Below are positions 1 to 7,540 of a DNA stretch of 34,754 nt, piece after piece. The DNA lies in NCBI GenBank assembly GCA_026983955.1, contig JALSTB010000158.1, forward strand, positions 1 to 34,754. Reading direction: 5' to 3'. A program made the position numbers and the translations under genes. The stretch comes from Melioribacteraceae bacterium. GTDB taxonomy: Bacteria > Bacteroidota > Ignavibacteria > Ignavibacteriales > Melioribacteraceae. The stretch's first letter is position 1; each line of letters begins with the position of its first letter. Below the pieces are notes generated by a model. It was not told where the DNA came from. It searched no databases and saw only the letters and a list, made by a program, of their open reading frames with translations.

Positions 1-77
1 AGTAAATTAAATTCGAAAAAAAGAATCCGCAAAACACAAACAAAACCGGAAAACAAAAATACAACGGTTAAAATATT

Positions 78-94
78 TTCAATTAATAATTGAA
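78..94. other. 17-bp inverted repeat just upstream of the flippase gene
   Basis: The 8-base arms TTCAATTA and TAATTGAA are exact reverse complements separated by one base. The repeat ends 8 bases before the GTG start of the flippase gene. It could be an operator or a small leader structure, but the region is very AT-rich, so chance is a real alternative. The rest of positions 1-102 is A-rich and shows no coding frame or convincing -35/-10 pair. Confidence 0.3.
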
Positions 95-102
95 TTTGAA
101 TA

Positions 103-1560
103 GTGACTTTAAAAAAATTAAGCAAAAATACTTTAGTTTACACAGTCGGGAACATTGCGTTAAGAACTTCGGCTTTTATTTTGCTTCCCCTTTATTCCCA
201 TTTTTTAACGAAGAATGATTTCGGTATTCTTCAAACTCTATTGTTCACTATTCAAATAATGATTACTTTAATTGATGTCGGTGTTAGAACTTCACTTGTC
301 CGTTTTCTACACGAATCCGAAAAAGAGAAAACATTAAAGGAACTTTTGGGCAGTGCATTAACAATTAATTTATTCAGCGGGATAATTTTAATATCAATTT
401 CCGTAACTTTGTTACTACCTCTTTTCTCCTATTTCATTCCCAAACAAAATATACGGGATTTAATTCTGCTAACCGCATTGGCAGCAGCGGTTCAGACTTT
501 TGCTCTGAATATAATGACGTATTACCGTGCTAAAAACCTCGGCGCCCGATTTATGATGTTTAGCCTTGCTGCAGCGGTTCTGCTTATTTTGTTTACATAT
601 ATTTTTGTGGTAATCTACGGAATGGGAATAAAGGGTGCGTTATTGTCGTTAATTTTCAGTTACGGTATTTTGTGGGTAATAATTTCCGGCTTGGTCTATT
701 CCGGAAACGGGATTTCGGTTTCATCCCGGTTAATTAAAAGGCTAATGGTATTCGGAGCCCCTTTAATTTTAGCCATGGCAGGAGATTTGATGCTCAATAC
801 GGCAGGCTCGTTTTTCTTAGGCCGTTTTGAAAGTTACGAGGAAGTGGCTACTTACACAATGGCTTTTAAGATTGCACAGATAAGTTTAATTGTTTTAATT
901 ATTCCTTTTCAATTGGCATACGAACCTTATGTTTACTCAAATGCGGATAATCCTGAATTAAAACGCAACATATCCAAAATTACAACGTACTTAATGCTTG
1001 CTTTTCTGTTGTTATCCCTTGGAATTGTTTTTGTATTTAAAGATTTGCTTGCGTTGATTCTGGGTAAACATTTTTCGGACTCGTACAAATTGATTTATTT
1101 CATTTTGCCGGGCTTTGCTTTTATGGGATTGCAATACATTGGACAATCGCTTCTTCATATAAATAATAAAACCAACATTACGGGCACAACTGTGATTTTT
1201 TTCACAATTACCGGTATAATTTTAAATTATTTTACTATTAAAATTTTCGGAATTTACGGTATAATTTTTACTTTCAATTTAATTATGTTTTTTACCGCTT
1301 GTACATTGATTTTATTCGGACAAAAATCTTTCAAGATTGAATTCGAATACGGAAGGTTGGCGGTTATTGCTCTAAGTTTTATTGTATTGTTATCGATTTC
1401 ATATTTTTTAAGTAATTTTTCTTCGATTATTTACTATCCGTTCTTCGGAATGATTATTGTTCTTTTTATTACGGTATTGTATTTTTCGGAATTTTTAACA
1501 AGCAAGGAAAAATTACTAATTAAATCATTTGAATTATCAAAATTGTTTAATAAAAGCTAA
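103..1560 (+). CDS. Wzx-like polysaccharide flippase (MATE/MOP superfamily)
   Basis: The 485-residue protein is almost entirely hydrophobic helices, about 12-14 membrane spans. It opens with a short basic stretch (MTLKKLSKNT) and the pattern VYTVGNIALR..AFILLPLYSHFLT..DFGI, typical of polysaccharide-biosynthesis/oligosaccharide flippases. The family moves undecaprenyl-diphosphate-linked repeat units across the inner membrane. The start is GTG: an in-frame stop lies two codons upstream and the N-terminus matches the family, but no clear Shine-Dalgarno is visible. The next gene begins 3 bases after the stop codon, so this heads a rightward operon. It is the only flippase in the window and probably also serves the glycosyltransferases of the convergent leftward block. 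Family assignment is strong; the substrate is unknown. Confidence 0.85.
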   Translation: MTLKKLSKNTLVYTVGNIALRTSAFILLPLYSHFLTKNDFGILQTLLFTIQIMITLIDVGVRTSLVRFLHESEKEKTLKELLGSALTINLFSGIILISISVTLLLPLFSYFIPKQNIRDLILLTALAAAVQTFALNIMTYYRAKNLGARFMMFSLAAAVLLILFTYIFVVIYGMGIKGALLSLIFSYGILWVIISGLVYSGNGISVSSRLIKRLMVFGAPLILAMAGDLMLNTAGSFFLGRFESYEEVATYTMAFKIAQISLIVLIIPFQLAYEPYVYSNADNPELKRNISKITTYLMLAFLLLSLGIVFVFKDLLALILGKHFSDSYKLIYFILPGFAFMGLQYIGQSLLHINNKTNITGTTVIFFTITGIILNYFTIKIFGIYGIIFTFNLIMFFTACTLILFGQKSFKIEFEYGRLAVIALSFIVLLSISYFLSNFSSIIYYPFFGMIIVLFITVLYFSEFLTSKEKLLIKSFELSKLFNKS

Positions 1561-1563
1561 TTT

Positions 1564-2916
1564 ATGTTTTCAGGCGATTTATATAGCGTATTAATTCTAC
1601 TCTCCGCTGCATTGGCCGGAATTGGCATATTTTATATCTGTTACAAAAGATTTGAATTCGCTATTTTCTTATTTTTGTTATCACCGTGGATTTTCTCCGC
1701 TTTTTATACCAATTATCCTGAATGGATAAATTACGAACTTCAAACAGGGATTAACGGTTACCTGCGCGGCGGAACTTTGGCTATGCTGGGAGTTGCCGGT
1801 TTACTAAAATTTATTACCAAATGGCCTGAACACAAAGGCAAAATTTCACTGCCCTTTGTTTTACTTGGCATATTTTTATTATTGGCATTTGCATCTTATC
1901 TTTATTCACTTGATCAAAGATACACTTTTATTCGCGCTTCCCTTTTCACCACAGTATTTATGTTTATGCTGGGATTCTACAGCTGGTTGGATAGCAAAGA
2001 AAAATTCGAATCGGCTATTAATGCGGCTTACTATTACATTCTTTTTATGATTGTTATAAACTTAATTGCCCTGGTAATTCTTCCGCAAAGGGTTTGGTGG
2101 TGGAAAACACCAAGCAGGTTTTTAGGACTTTGGGATCACCCGAACAGCATGGGCGGATTTTTCATGCTTTCCTATCCCGTACTTCTATATAAATTGGAAA
2201 AAACCGAGGGCAATAATAAAATTATCGTAGCCATTGCAACAATCTTTGCTTTGTTAATGCACTTCCTTACCGGCTCAAGAACCACATTGCTGGCTTCAAT
2301 ATTCGGAATTTCCATCTGGCTCTTTATGAACAGAAAATGGACAAAATTAATTTATTTAACTCTGATTTTGAGTGTGTTCGCATTTTTAATTTTGCAATTT
2401 ATTCCTTCCAGTTTTCAACGTGGTGAAGGTACAGGTATAACCACTTTAACCGAGCGTGAAGATTTGTGGCAAGGTGCAATTTTAATGATTAAACAAAACT
2501 TGCTTGCCGGTTACGGTTACGGAACGGAAGCAAAAATATTTGCCGGACAAAAACTTTTTGATTTGCAAGGTAAATTCTTTATTGCAAGTGCCCAACAACC
2601 GCTGCACAACGGTTTTATATCCATTTTAGCCGGGGGCGGTATTTTTGTTTTCCTGCTTTGGCTTGCAATTATATTTATTCCTATATTTAAGTTTAAAAAT
2701 ATTAAAGATTTACCTCTGCAATCTTTTGTATATACTATTTTTCTCGTGGTACTTCTTACGAATATTACGGAAAATTCTCTTACAGGTTATATGTCCGAAA
2801 CCGATTTGTTTTTCTGGTTTGCATGGGTCGTAGGACTTAAAGCCTCGCAATCGATCCCGGGAGTTCAATCACAACCGGTTCATAACGAATATAAATTAAT
2901 TCCAGAAGATATATAG
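1564..2916 (+). CDS. O-antigen ligase/polymerase-like membrane protein (Wzy/WaaL superfamily)
   Basis: The 450-residue polytopic membrane protein has roughly 10-12 hydrophobic spans. Family-like features are the segment GLWDHPNSMGG (about residues 188-198), the HFLTGSRTTLLAS motif (about 233-245) with the conserved Ser-Arg, a large periplasmic loop, and a late PLHNGFISILAGGG segment. Such proteins either polymerise lipid-linked repeat units (Wzy) or transfer glycan to an acceptor (WaaL/O-ligase). Sequence alone does not separate the two. The ATG lies 3 bases after the flippase stop and the GT2 gene follows after 7 bases, so co-transcription is likely. A second, dissimilar Wzy-like protein is encoded at 17070-18428, so this copy may be the ligase or a specialised polymerase. 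Confidence 0.8.
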   Translation: MFSGDLYSVLILLSAALAGIGIFYICYKRFEFAIFLFLLSPWIFSAFYTNYPEWINYELQTGINGYLRGGTLAMLGVAGLLKFITKWPEHKGKISLPFVLLGIFLLLAFASYLYSLDQRYTFIRASLFTTVFMFMLGFYSWLDSKEKFESAINAAYYYILFMIVINLIALVILPQRVWWWKTPSRFLGLWDHPNSMGGFFMLSYPVLLYKLEKTEGNNKIIVAIATIFALLMHFLTGSRTTLLASIFGISIWLFMNRKWTKLIYLTLILSVFAFLILQFIPSSFQRGEGTGITTLTEREDLWQGAILMIKQNLLAGYGYGTEAKIFAGQKLFDLQGKFFIASAQQPLHNGFISILAGGGIFVFLLWLAIIFIPIFKFKNIKDLPLQSFVYTIFLVVLLTNITENSLTGYMSETDLFFWFAWVVGLKASQSIPGVQSQPVHNEYKLIPEDI

Positions 2917-2923
2917 AGTAAAA

Positions 2924-3790
2924 ATGAAAAAATATGTGTTAATTACTGCTGCAAAAAACGAACAAAGCTTTATCGAAAGTACCATTAATGCGGTAATCAG
3001 ACAAACAATTAAACCCGTGAAATGGATTATTGTAGATGATAATTCAACAGACAGAACGGCTGAAATAGTAAAGAATTATCATGAGAAATACGATTTTATT
3101 CAATTGGTACAAGTTAAAGACCAGAATCAAAACAGAAACTTTGCCTCGAAGGTATATGCGATAAACCACGGTATAAAACACCTTGAGGGTATCGAATACG
3201 ATTTTCTTGGTATTCTTGATGCGGATGTTACATTCGATATAGACCATTATGAAAGAATTTTGAACAAGTTCGATCAAAACCCGAAACTCGGTTTGGCCGG
3301 TGGTGAATTTTTTGACGTTTACGACGGAAAATTAAATCCCATTTTCAAAAGTTCCGGCAGCGTCCGGGGCGCTACGGCAATGTTCAGGCGGGAATGCTTT
3401 GAAGATACGGGCGGTTTCACACCTCTAAAATACGGGGGTGAAGATGCCGTAATTGAAGCTGCCGCCAGAATGCATGGCTGGCAAGTGCAATCGTTTAACG
3501 ACACCGTGATTTTACACCACAGACGAACCGGAAGTGAAACATTCAGCGTGTGGACAAGGAAATTTTTAGACGGACAAATTGCATATTCGATGGGTTACCA
3601 TCCGTTATTCCAATTTCTGAAATCTTTCCACAGATTTTTGGAAAAACCTTACGTTGTAGGCGGTGTTTTTATGCTTGCCGGATTTTTCTGGGCTTATCTC
3701 AACAAACACGACAGGTATGTTTCGAAGGATTTTATTAACCATATCCGCAAAGAGCAATTGAGAAGAATTAAACACCTTTCCATTAATTAA
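2924..3790 (+). CDS. Family 2 glycosyltransferase
   Basis: A GT-A type GT2 enzyme of 288 residues. It opens with YVLITAAKNEQSFIESTINAV, followed by the nucleotide-binding IIVDDNSTDRTAEIV (about residues 35-49), a DAD (DxD-type metal/nucleotide site, about 98-100) and a GGED motif typical of the catalytic region. It has a hydrophobic stretch near the C-terminus (VVGGVFMLAGFFWAYL) that could bind the inner membrane. It should add one sugar from a nucleotide donor to the lipid-linked repeat unit in the cytoplasm. Spacing is tight on both sides, between the ligase/polymerase gene and the deacetylase gene. The sugar specificity cannot be read from the sequence. Confidence 0.85.
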   Translation: MKKYVLITAAKNEQSFIESTINAVIRQTIKPVKWIIVDDNSTDRTAEIVKNYHEKYDFIQLVQVKDQNQNRNFASKVYAINHGIKHLEGIEYDFLGILDADVTFDIDHYERILNKFDQNPKLGLAGGEFFDVYDGKLNPIFKSSGSVRGATAMFRRECFEDTGGFTPLKYGGEDAVIEAAARMHGWQVQSFNDTVILHHRRTGSETFSVWTRKFLDGQIAYSMGYHPLFQFLKSFHRFLEKPYVVGGVFMLAGFFWAYLNKHDRYVSKDFINHIRKEQLRRIKHLSIN

Positions 3791-3802
3791 GCAACCTGTC
3801 GA

Positions 3803-4576
3803 ATGAAAAGAATCGTTAAACTGATTATAAGTTTTCTATATCTGCCGCTAAATAAAATTTTAATGTTCAAATCCCCGCTCCATTCGATTTTCTATTTTCA
3901 TTCCGTCTATAGAGAAACCCGTGGCAAATTCGAAGAGCAAATAAAATTTATTGAAAAACATGCCGCTCCGGTTAATTTAACAGAAAACGATGAACTTAAA
4001 CCGCGCAAAAAATATTTTTCATTAACTTTCGACGACGGATTTCAAAACTTATTGGAAAACGTAATTCCCTTTTTGGAAAAGAAAAATTTACCCGCTGTCA
4101 TTTTCATACCCACAAATTACATAGGTAAAAAACCCGAGTGGTCCATTTCAAACGAAATATACGAGAAAGATAAATCGGAATTTATAATGACCGTTGAACA
4201 AATAAAAAACCTTAACAAGCAATTATTTTCTATCGGTTCGCATACATGCTCGCATCCGTATCTATCGAAATTAACCGGAGAAGAGATAAAACATGAATTG
4301 CAAGAATCAAAAAGAATTTTGGAATCAATAGTAGATTACGAAATAGATATGTTGAGCTTCCCGCACGGCGATTATTCCCAGGAAGTAATTGAAATTGCGG
4401 AAGAACTTGGTTATAAAAAAATGTTCGGAATTTTAGCGGGCAATGTCAACTATAAAGACAAGCCAATCGGCAGAATATTTGTTTCGCCGAATGAATGGAA
4501 AATTGAACTTTGGTTAAAAATAAATGGTGGTTACAATTGGCAACAATTAGTCAAAAAACTAAAGGATTATATTTAA
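3803..4576 (+). CDS. Polysaccharide deacetylase (NodB homology, CE4)
   Basis: The 257-residue protein has the CE4 signature motifs. TFDDGF carries the catalytic Asp77 and metal-binding Asp78. The SHTCSHP motif gives the zinc ligands His147 and His151, and SFPHGDY (about 185-191) gives the third region. The N-terminus (MKRIVKLIISFLYLPL) is basic then hydrophobic and could be a signal anchor, but no clear cleavage site is seen. The family removes N-acetyl groups from GlcNAc-type residues in polysaccharides. Its place between a glycosyltransferase and two FemAB/GNAT-like genes suggests it exposes amines on the exopolysaccharide, which the neighbouring transferases might then acylate; that link is inference. 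The stop codon is about 50 bases before the preferred start of the next gene. Confidence 0.87.
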   Translation: MKRIVKLIISFLYLPLNKILMFKSPLHSIFYFHSVYRETRGKFEEQIKFIEKHAAPVNLTENDELKPRKKYFSLTFDDGFQNLLENVIPFLEKKNLPAVIFIPTNYIGKKPEWSISNEIYEKDKSEFIMTVEQIKNLNKQLFSIGSHTCSHPYLSKLTGEEIKHELQESKRILESIVDYEIDMLSFPHGDYSQEVIEIAEELGYKKMFGILAGNVNYKDKPIGRIFVSPNEWKIELWLKINGGYNWQQLVKKLKDYI

Positions 4577-4626
4577 CCGTTCCTTTCCGTTCAACCGGTT
4601 ATGAAAAAAAATCTGCCGGTAGTGCT

Positions 4627-5649
4627 TTGGGAACAGAAATCACACTTAAAAGCGAATCCGAATGGTTATCGATAATCGAAAAGTTCGAAGACGCCAATTT
4701 TTATCAAACCAGAACTTTTGGCAAGCACTCTCTGGGTGGTAGCAAACTCGAGCATTTTATTGTAAAGCAGAACGGAATTATTGTCGGTGCTGCGGAAGTA
4801 AGAATTCTTACAGTTAAATTTCTCAACCGTGGAATTGCTTATATCCGGTGGGGACCAATGTGGAAATTGAAAAACCGGAAACACGATTTCACCAAACTGT
4901 TATTAATTCTAAAAGAGTTGAGAAAAGAATATGTAATAAAACGCAAACTAAAATTGCGCATCTTCCCGGAATGTTATTCAAATAATAAATATTTAATTAG
5001 TATTTATCGCAAAGCGGGCTTCAAACTAAACAAACATCATCCGGAAGAAAAAACAATTTTATTGGATATTCGCTCAGACCTTAACACGATAAGAAATAAT
5101 TTCAAACGCAAGTGGCGCGCGAATCTCAAAAAAGCGGAAGCAATGAACTTGGACATAATTGAAAGCTATAATAATAAATTATTCAACAGCTTTTTTAGTA
5201 TTTACACCGAGATGCAAAAGTTGAAAAACTTTAAAGAAAATATAGATGTTAAATCTTTTGCGGAAATGCAACATGAGTTACCCGATAAATATAAAATGCG
5301 TGTATTTTTGGCACAGCAAAACGGAAAACCCGCTGCAGCTTTAGTGGGAACCGCTATCGGGAAAACCGGGATTTGTCTGCTTGCGGCGTCAAACCAATTG
5401 GGAAGAGAAACACGCGCTTCGTTCAAACTTCATCTTCATATGATTCGATGGCTTAAAAATATGGGTTGCGAATACTATGATGTCGGTGGAATCGATAAAG
5501 AAAAAAATCCCGGCGGATACAGATTCAAATCCGGTTTGAACGGTAAAGAAGTATCTTTCATCGGTACATTCGATTCTTGTATTTGCCCGGTCAGCTGGTT
5601 AATCACCACAGCCGGCGAATTATTTCTTAAGTTAAAATCTCTGTTTTAA
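4627..5649 (+). CDS. FemAB/GNAT-like transferase, copy 1
   Basis: The 340-residue protein resembles lipid II:glycine glycyltransferase (FemAB) and GNAT acyltransferase relatives found in exopolysaccharide loci. Visible blocks are YIRWGP in the N-terminal half, FKRKWRANLKKAEAMNL mid-protein, and YYDVGGIDKEKNPGGYRFKSGLNG near the C-terminus. The next gene encodes a clear paralogue. I place the start at TTG 4627 because it aligns to within two residues with the TTG start of that paralogue. An open frame extends back to ATG 4510, but those 39 residues overlap the deacetylase gene and have no counterpart in the sister protein. An ATG at 4601 followed by eight A is one base out of frame: a ninth A would give an N-terminus MKKKSAGSALGTE. 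That could mean a sequencing error or slippage. The exact acyl or aminoacyl donor is unknown. Confidence 0.8.
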   Translation: MGTEITLKSESEWLSIIEKFEDANFYQTRTFGKHSLGGSKLEHFIVKQNGIIVGAAEVRILTVKFLNRGIAYIRWGPMWKLKNRKHDFTKLLLILKELRKEYVIKRKLKLRIFPECYSNNKYLISIYRKAGFKLNKHHPEEKTILLDIRSDLNTIRNNFKRKWRANLKKAEAMNLDIIESYNNKLFNSFFSIYTEMQKLKNFKENIDVKSFAEMQHELPDKYKMRVFLAQQNGKPAAALVGTAIGKTGICLLAASNQLGRETRASFKLHLHMIRWLKNMGCEYYDVGGIDKEKNPGGYRFKSGLNGKEVSFIGTFDSCICPVSWLITTAGELFLKLKSLF

Positions 5650-5695
5650 TTATATTAGGATGCTAAAATAAGGACAATCTACCGGAATTGAAGAT

Positions 5696-6682
5696 TTGAA
5701 AATATATAAAAATCATTATGAAAATTGGGATAGTCTTCTAACGTTGTTCGATGATTCCAATATATATCAAACACCGGCTTTCGGGAAATTTTCGAAAGGT
5801 GGTGAAAAACTTGAATATTGCGTAATTGAGAACAACGGCGAGATTATTGCCATTGCACAAGTGAGATTAAAAACAATACCCGTTCTCAATAAAGGAATAG
5901 CCTATATCCGGTGGGGACCGCTCTGGCAATTACGTAATCAACAGCCCAGCCAAAACAATCTTCGATTAGCACTTCAAAAATTAAGTGAAGAATATTCCGT
6001 TAAAAGAAAGTTGGTATTACGTATTATGCCAAATGTTACCGGGGATAACGGAATACTCTCTTCATTGGGTTTCAAGAAACTTCAAAACCAAAAGCCATAC
6101 AGAACATTTATTGTTGATATTCGTGAAAGTTTGGAAGAAATACGTAAACGTTTCAGAAAAAAGTGGAGATACAGCCTTAAACAAGCAGAGAAAAAAAATA
6201 TTCAAGTTGAAAGCGGTGAATCCGTTGGGATGTTCGATACTTTCATCGGTTTGTACCGGTCAATGCACAGTCGTAAACAGTTCAAAGAATATGTGGATGT
6301 TGAAGCTTTCCGCAAAATTCAACAAGCTTTACCTTCCCGGAGCAAAATGAAAATATTCATTGCCTATATTGAAAATAAACCCGTTGCGTCAATTGTGGTT
6401 TCCGCAATGGGCAATACCGGTATTTATTTATTGGGCGGCTCGAATGAAACCGGTTTAAAGTATTCCGCATCTTACTTATTGCAATGGAAAGCAATCGAAT
6501 GGTTGAAGGAGAATGGAATACAATACTACGATTTGGGTGGAATTGATCCGGAAGCAAATCCCGGGGTCTACACTTTCAAAAAGGGAATGGGCGGAGAAGA
6601 TATAAGTTTTATAGGGACATTCGAAAAATCCGGCGGAATCCTCAGTCCGTTAATAGTAAAGCTTGGCGAAAAGCTAAAATAA
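5696..6682 (+). CDS. FemAB/GNAT-like transferase, copy 2
   Basis: The 328-residue paralogue of the preceding protein shares the blocks YQT.AFGK (about residues 24-31), GIAYIRWGP (67-75), FRKKWRYSLKQAEKK (about 152-166), and YYDLGGIDPEANPGVYTFKKGMGG near the C-terminus. These match FemAB-like peptidyl/acyl transferases with a double GNAT fold, as found in bacterial exopolysaccharide clusters. The start is TTG, with GGAATTGAAG upstream as a possible ribosome site; no better in-frame start is visible. The gene follows copy 1 after a 46-base gap, which fits tandem duplication. The two DNA copies still share the exact 17-base stretch coding for this motif (4840-4856 and 5903-5919). Likely role: acylation or aminoacylation of the polysaccharide or its lipid-linked precursor; this is inference. 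Confidence 0.8.
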   Translation: MKIYKNHYENWDSLLTLFDDSNIYQTPAFGKFSKGGEKLEYCVIENNGEIIAIAQVRLKTIPVLNKGIAYIRWGPLWQLRNQQPSQNNLRLALQKLSEEYSVKRKLVLRIMPNVTGDNGILSSLGFKKLQNQKPYRTFIVDIRESLEEIRKRFRKKWRYSLKQAEKKNIQVESGESVGMFDTFIGLYRSMHSRKQFKEYVDVEAFRKIQQALPSRSKMKIFIAYIENKPVASIVVSAMGNTGIYLLGGSNETGLKYSASYLLQWKAIEWLKENGIQYYDLGGIDPEANPGVYTFKKGMGGEDISFIGTFEKSGGILSPLIVKLGEKLK

Positions 6683-6739
6683 TTTCCGTTACTTAATTTA
6701 TCCACAGCACAAAATATTTTTTATTCCGGAAAGGTTTGA

Positions 6740-7528
6740 ATGAAAAGCGAATCAATGATTAATTATGCAACCTATAATGATTACAAGACAGTTGAAAAAT
6801 ATTCGAAGGTAAATTCGCTTCAAGAACCGGAGAGAAAAATTCTCGAATTGTTAAAACCGGCATTAAAAAACATGCGAATGCTTGATATTGGAGTGGGCGC
6901 CGGAAGAACAACCCGTTACTTTTCCAATCATGTTAAAGAATATGTGGGCATTGACTATTCACCTTTAATGATAGAAAGGTGCAAACACAATTTTGAGAAC
7001 CGGCCGGACAACATAAAATTTGAGATTATAGATGTGATAGATTTATCAGTATTCCCGGATAATTATTTTGATTTTGTTTTGTTCAGTTTTAACGGTATCG
7101 ATTATCTTTCCAAAGAAGAAAGGCAATTGGCATTTAAAAATATTTTGAGGGTCGGCAAAAACGGAGGTTATTTCAGTTTCTCTACTCACAATATTTTAAG
7201 TGTGAAAAACTTATTCGACTTTAAGAAACAATTTACAAGTAATCCCAAACAACTAATGCGGAACTTAAAAACATGGTTTCGATTGAAGCTTTTATACCCC
7301 CAACCGGATAAGCTTTACAAAAACCGGGATTATGTAATATTTAACGACGGATCGCTGAATTTCAATTTATTAACTTTTTACACCAATCCACAAATTCAAA
7401 AAGAAGAACTTTCAAAAAATTTTACCTGTATTAAGATGTTCGATTCAAACGGAAATATTATCAACGGAAATGAATTGGACACGGTAAATGATAACTGGAT
7501 TTATTTTTTGTGCAAGTTCAACAAATAA
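6740..7528 (+). CDS. Class I SAM-dependent methyltransferase
   Basis: A Rossmann-type methyltransferase of 262 residues. Motif I is MLDIGVGAGRTT (about residues 47-58), which binds S-adenosylmethionine. The acidic ribose-binding residue is in VGIDYSP (Asp72), followed by a further acidic loop IIDVIDL and FDFVLFSFNGIDYL. It is most like small-molecule or sugar methyltransferases of the Methyltransf_11/25 type. Its ATG is preceded by GGAAAGG at a usable distance. It is the last gene of the rightward EPS block, after a 57-base gap, and its stop faces the stop of the convergent beta-helix gene only 9 bases away. The target may be a sugar of the repeat unit, but the sequence does not show it. Confidence 0.82.
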   Translation: MKSESMINYATYNDYKTVEKYSKVNSLQEPERKILELLKPALKNMRMLDIGVGAGRTTRYFSNHVKEYVGIDYSPLMIERCKHNFENRPDNIKFEIIDVIDLSVFPDNYFDFVLFSFNGIDYLSKEERQLAFKNILRVGKNGGYFSFSTHNILSVKNLFDFKKQFTSNPKQLMRNLKTWFRLKLLYPQPDKLYKNRDYVIFNDGSLNFNLLTFYTNPQIQKEELSKNFTCIKMFDSNGNIINGNELDTVNDNWIYFLCKFNK

Positions 7529-7540
7529 GTGCAGCACTTA
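7526..7540. repeat. Perfect palindrome holding both convergent stop codons
   Basis: The sequence TAAGTGCAGCACTTA has 7-base arms around one central base. Its left TAA is the stop of the methyltransferase gene and its right end, read on the minus strand, is the TAA stop of the beta-helix gene. No T-tract follows on either strand, so it is not a standard intrinsic terminator. A stem of 5-6 pairs is possible on either transcript. It may be coincidental. Confidence 0.4.

Noticed and set aside
4510-4626. Extended N-terminus of FemAB-like copy 1 from ATG 4510
   Set aside because: It overlaps the deacetylase gene by 67 bases, lacks a ribosome site, and the added residues have no counterpart in the tandem paralogue.
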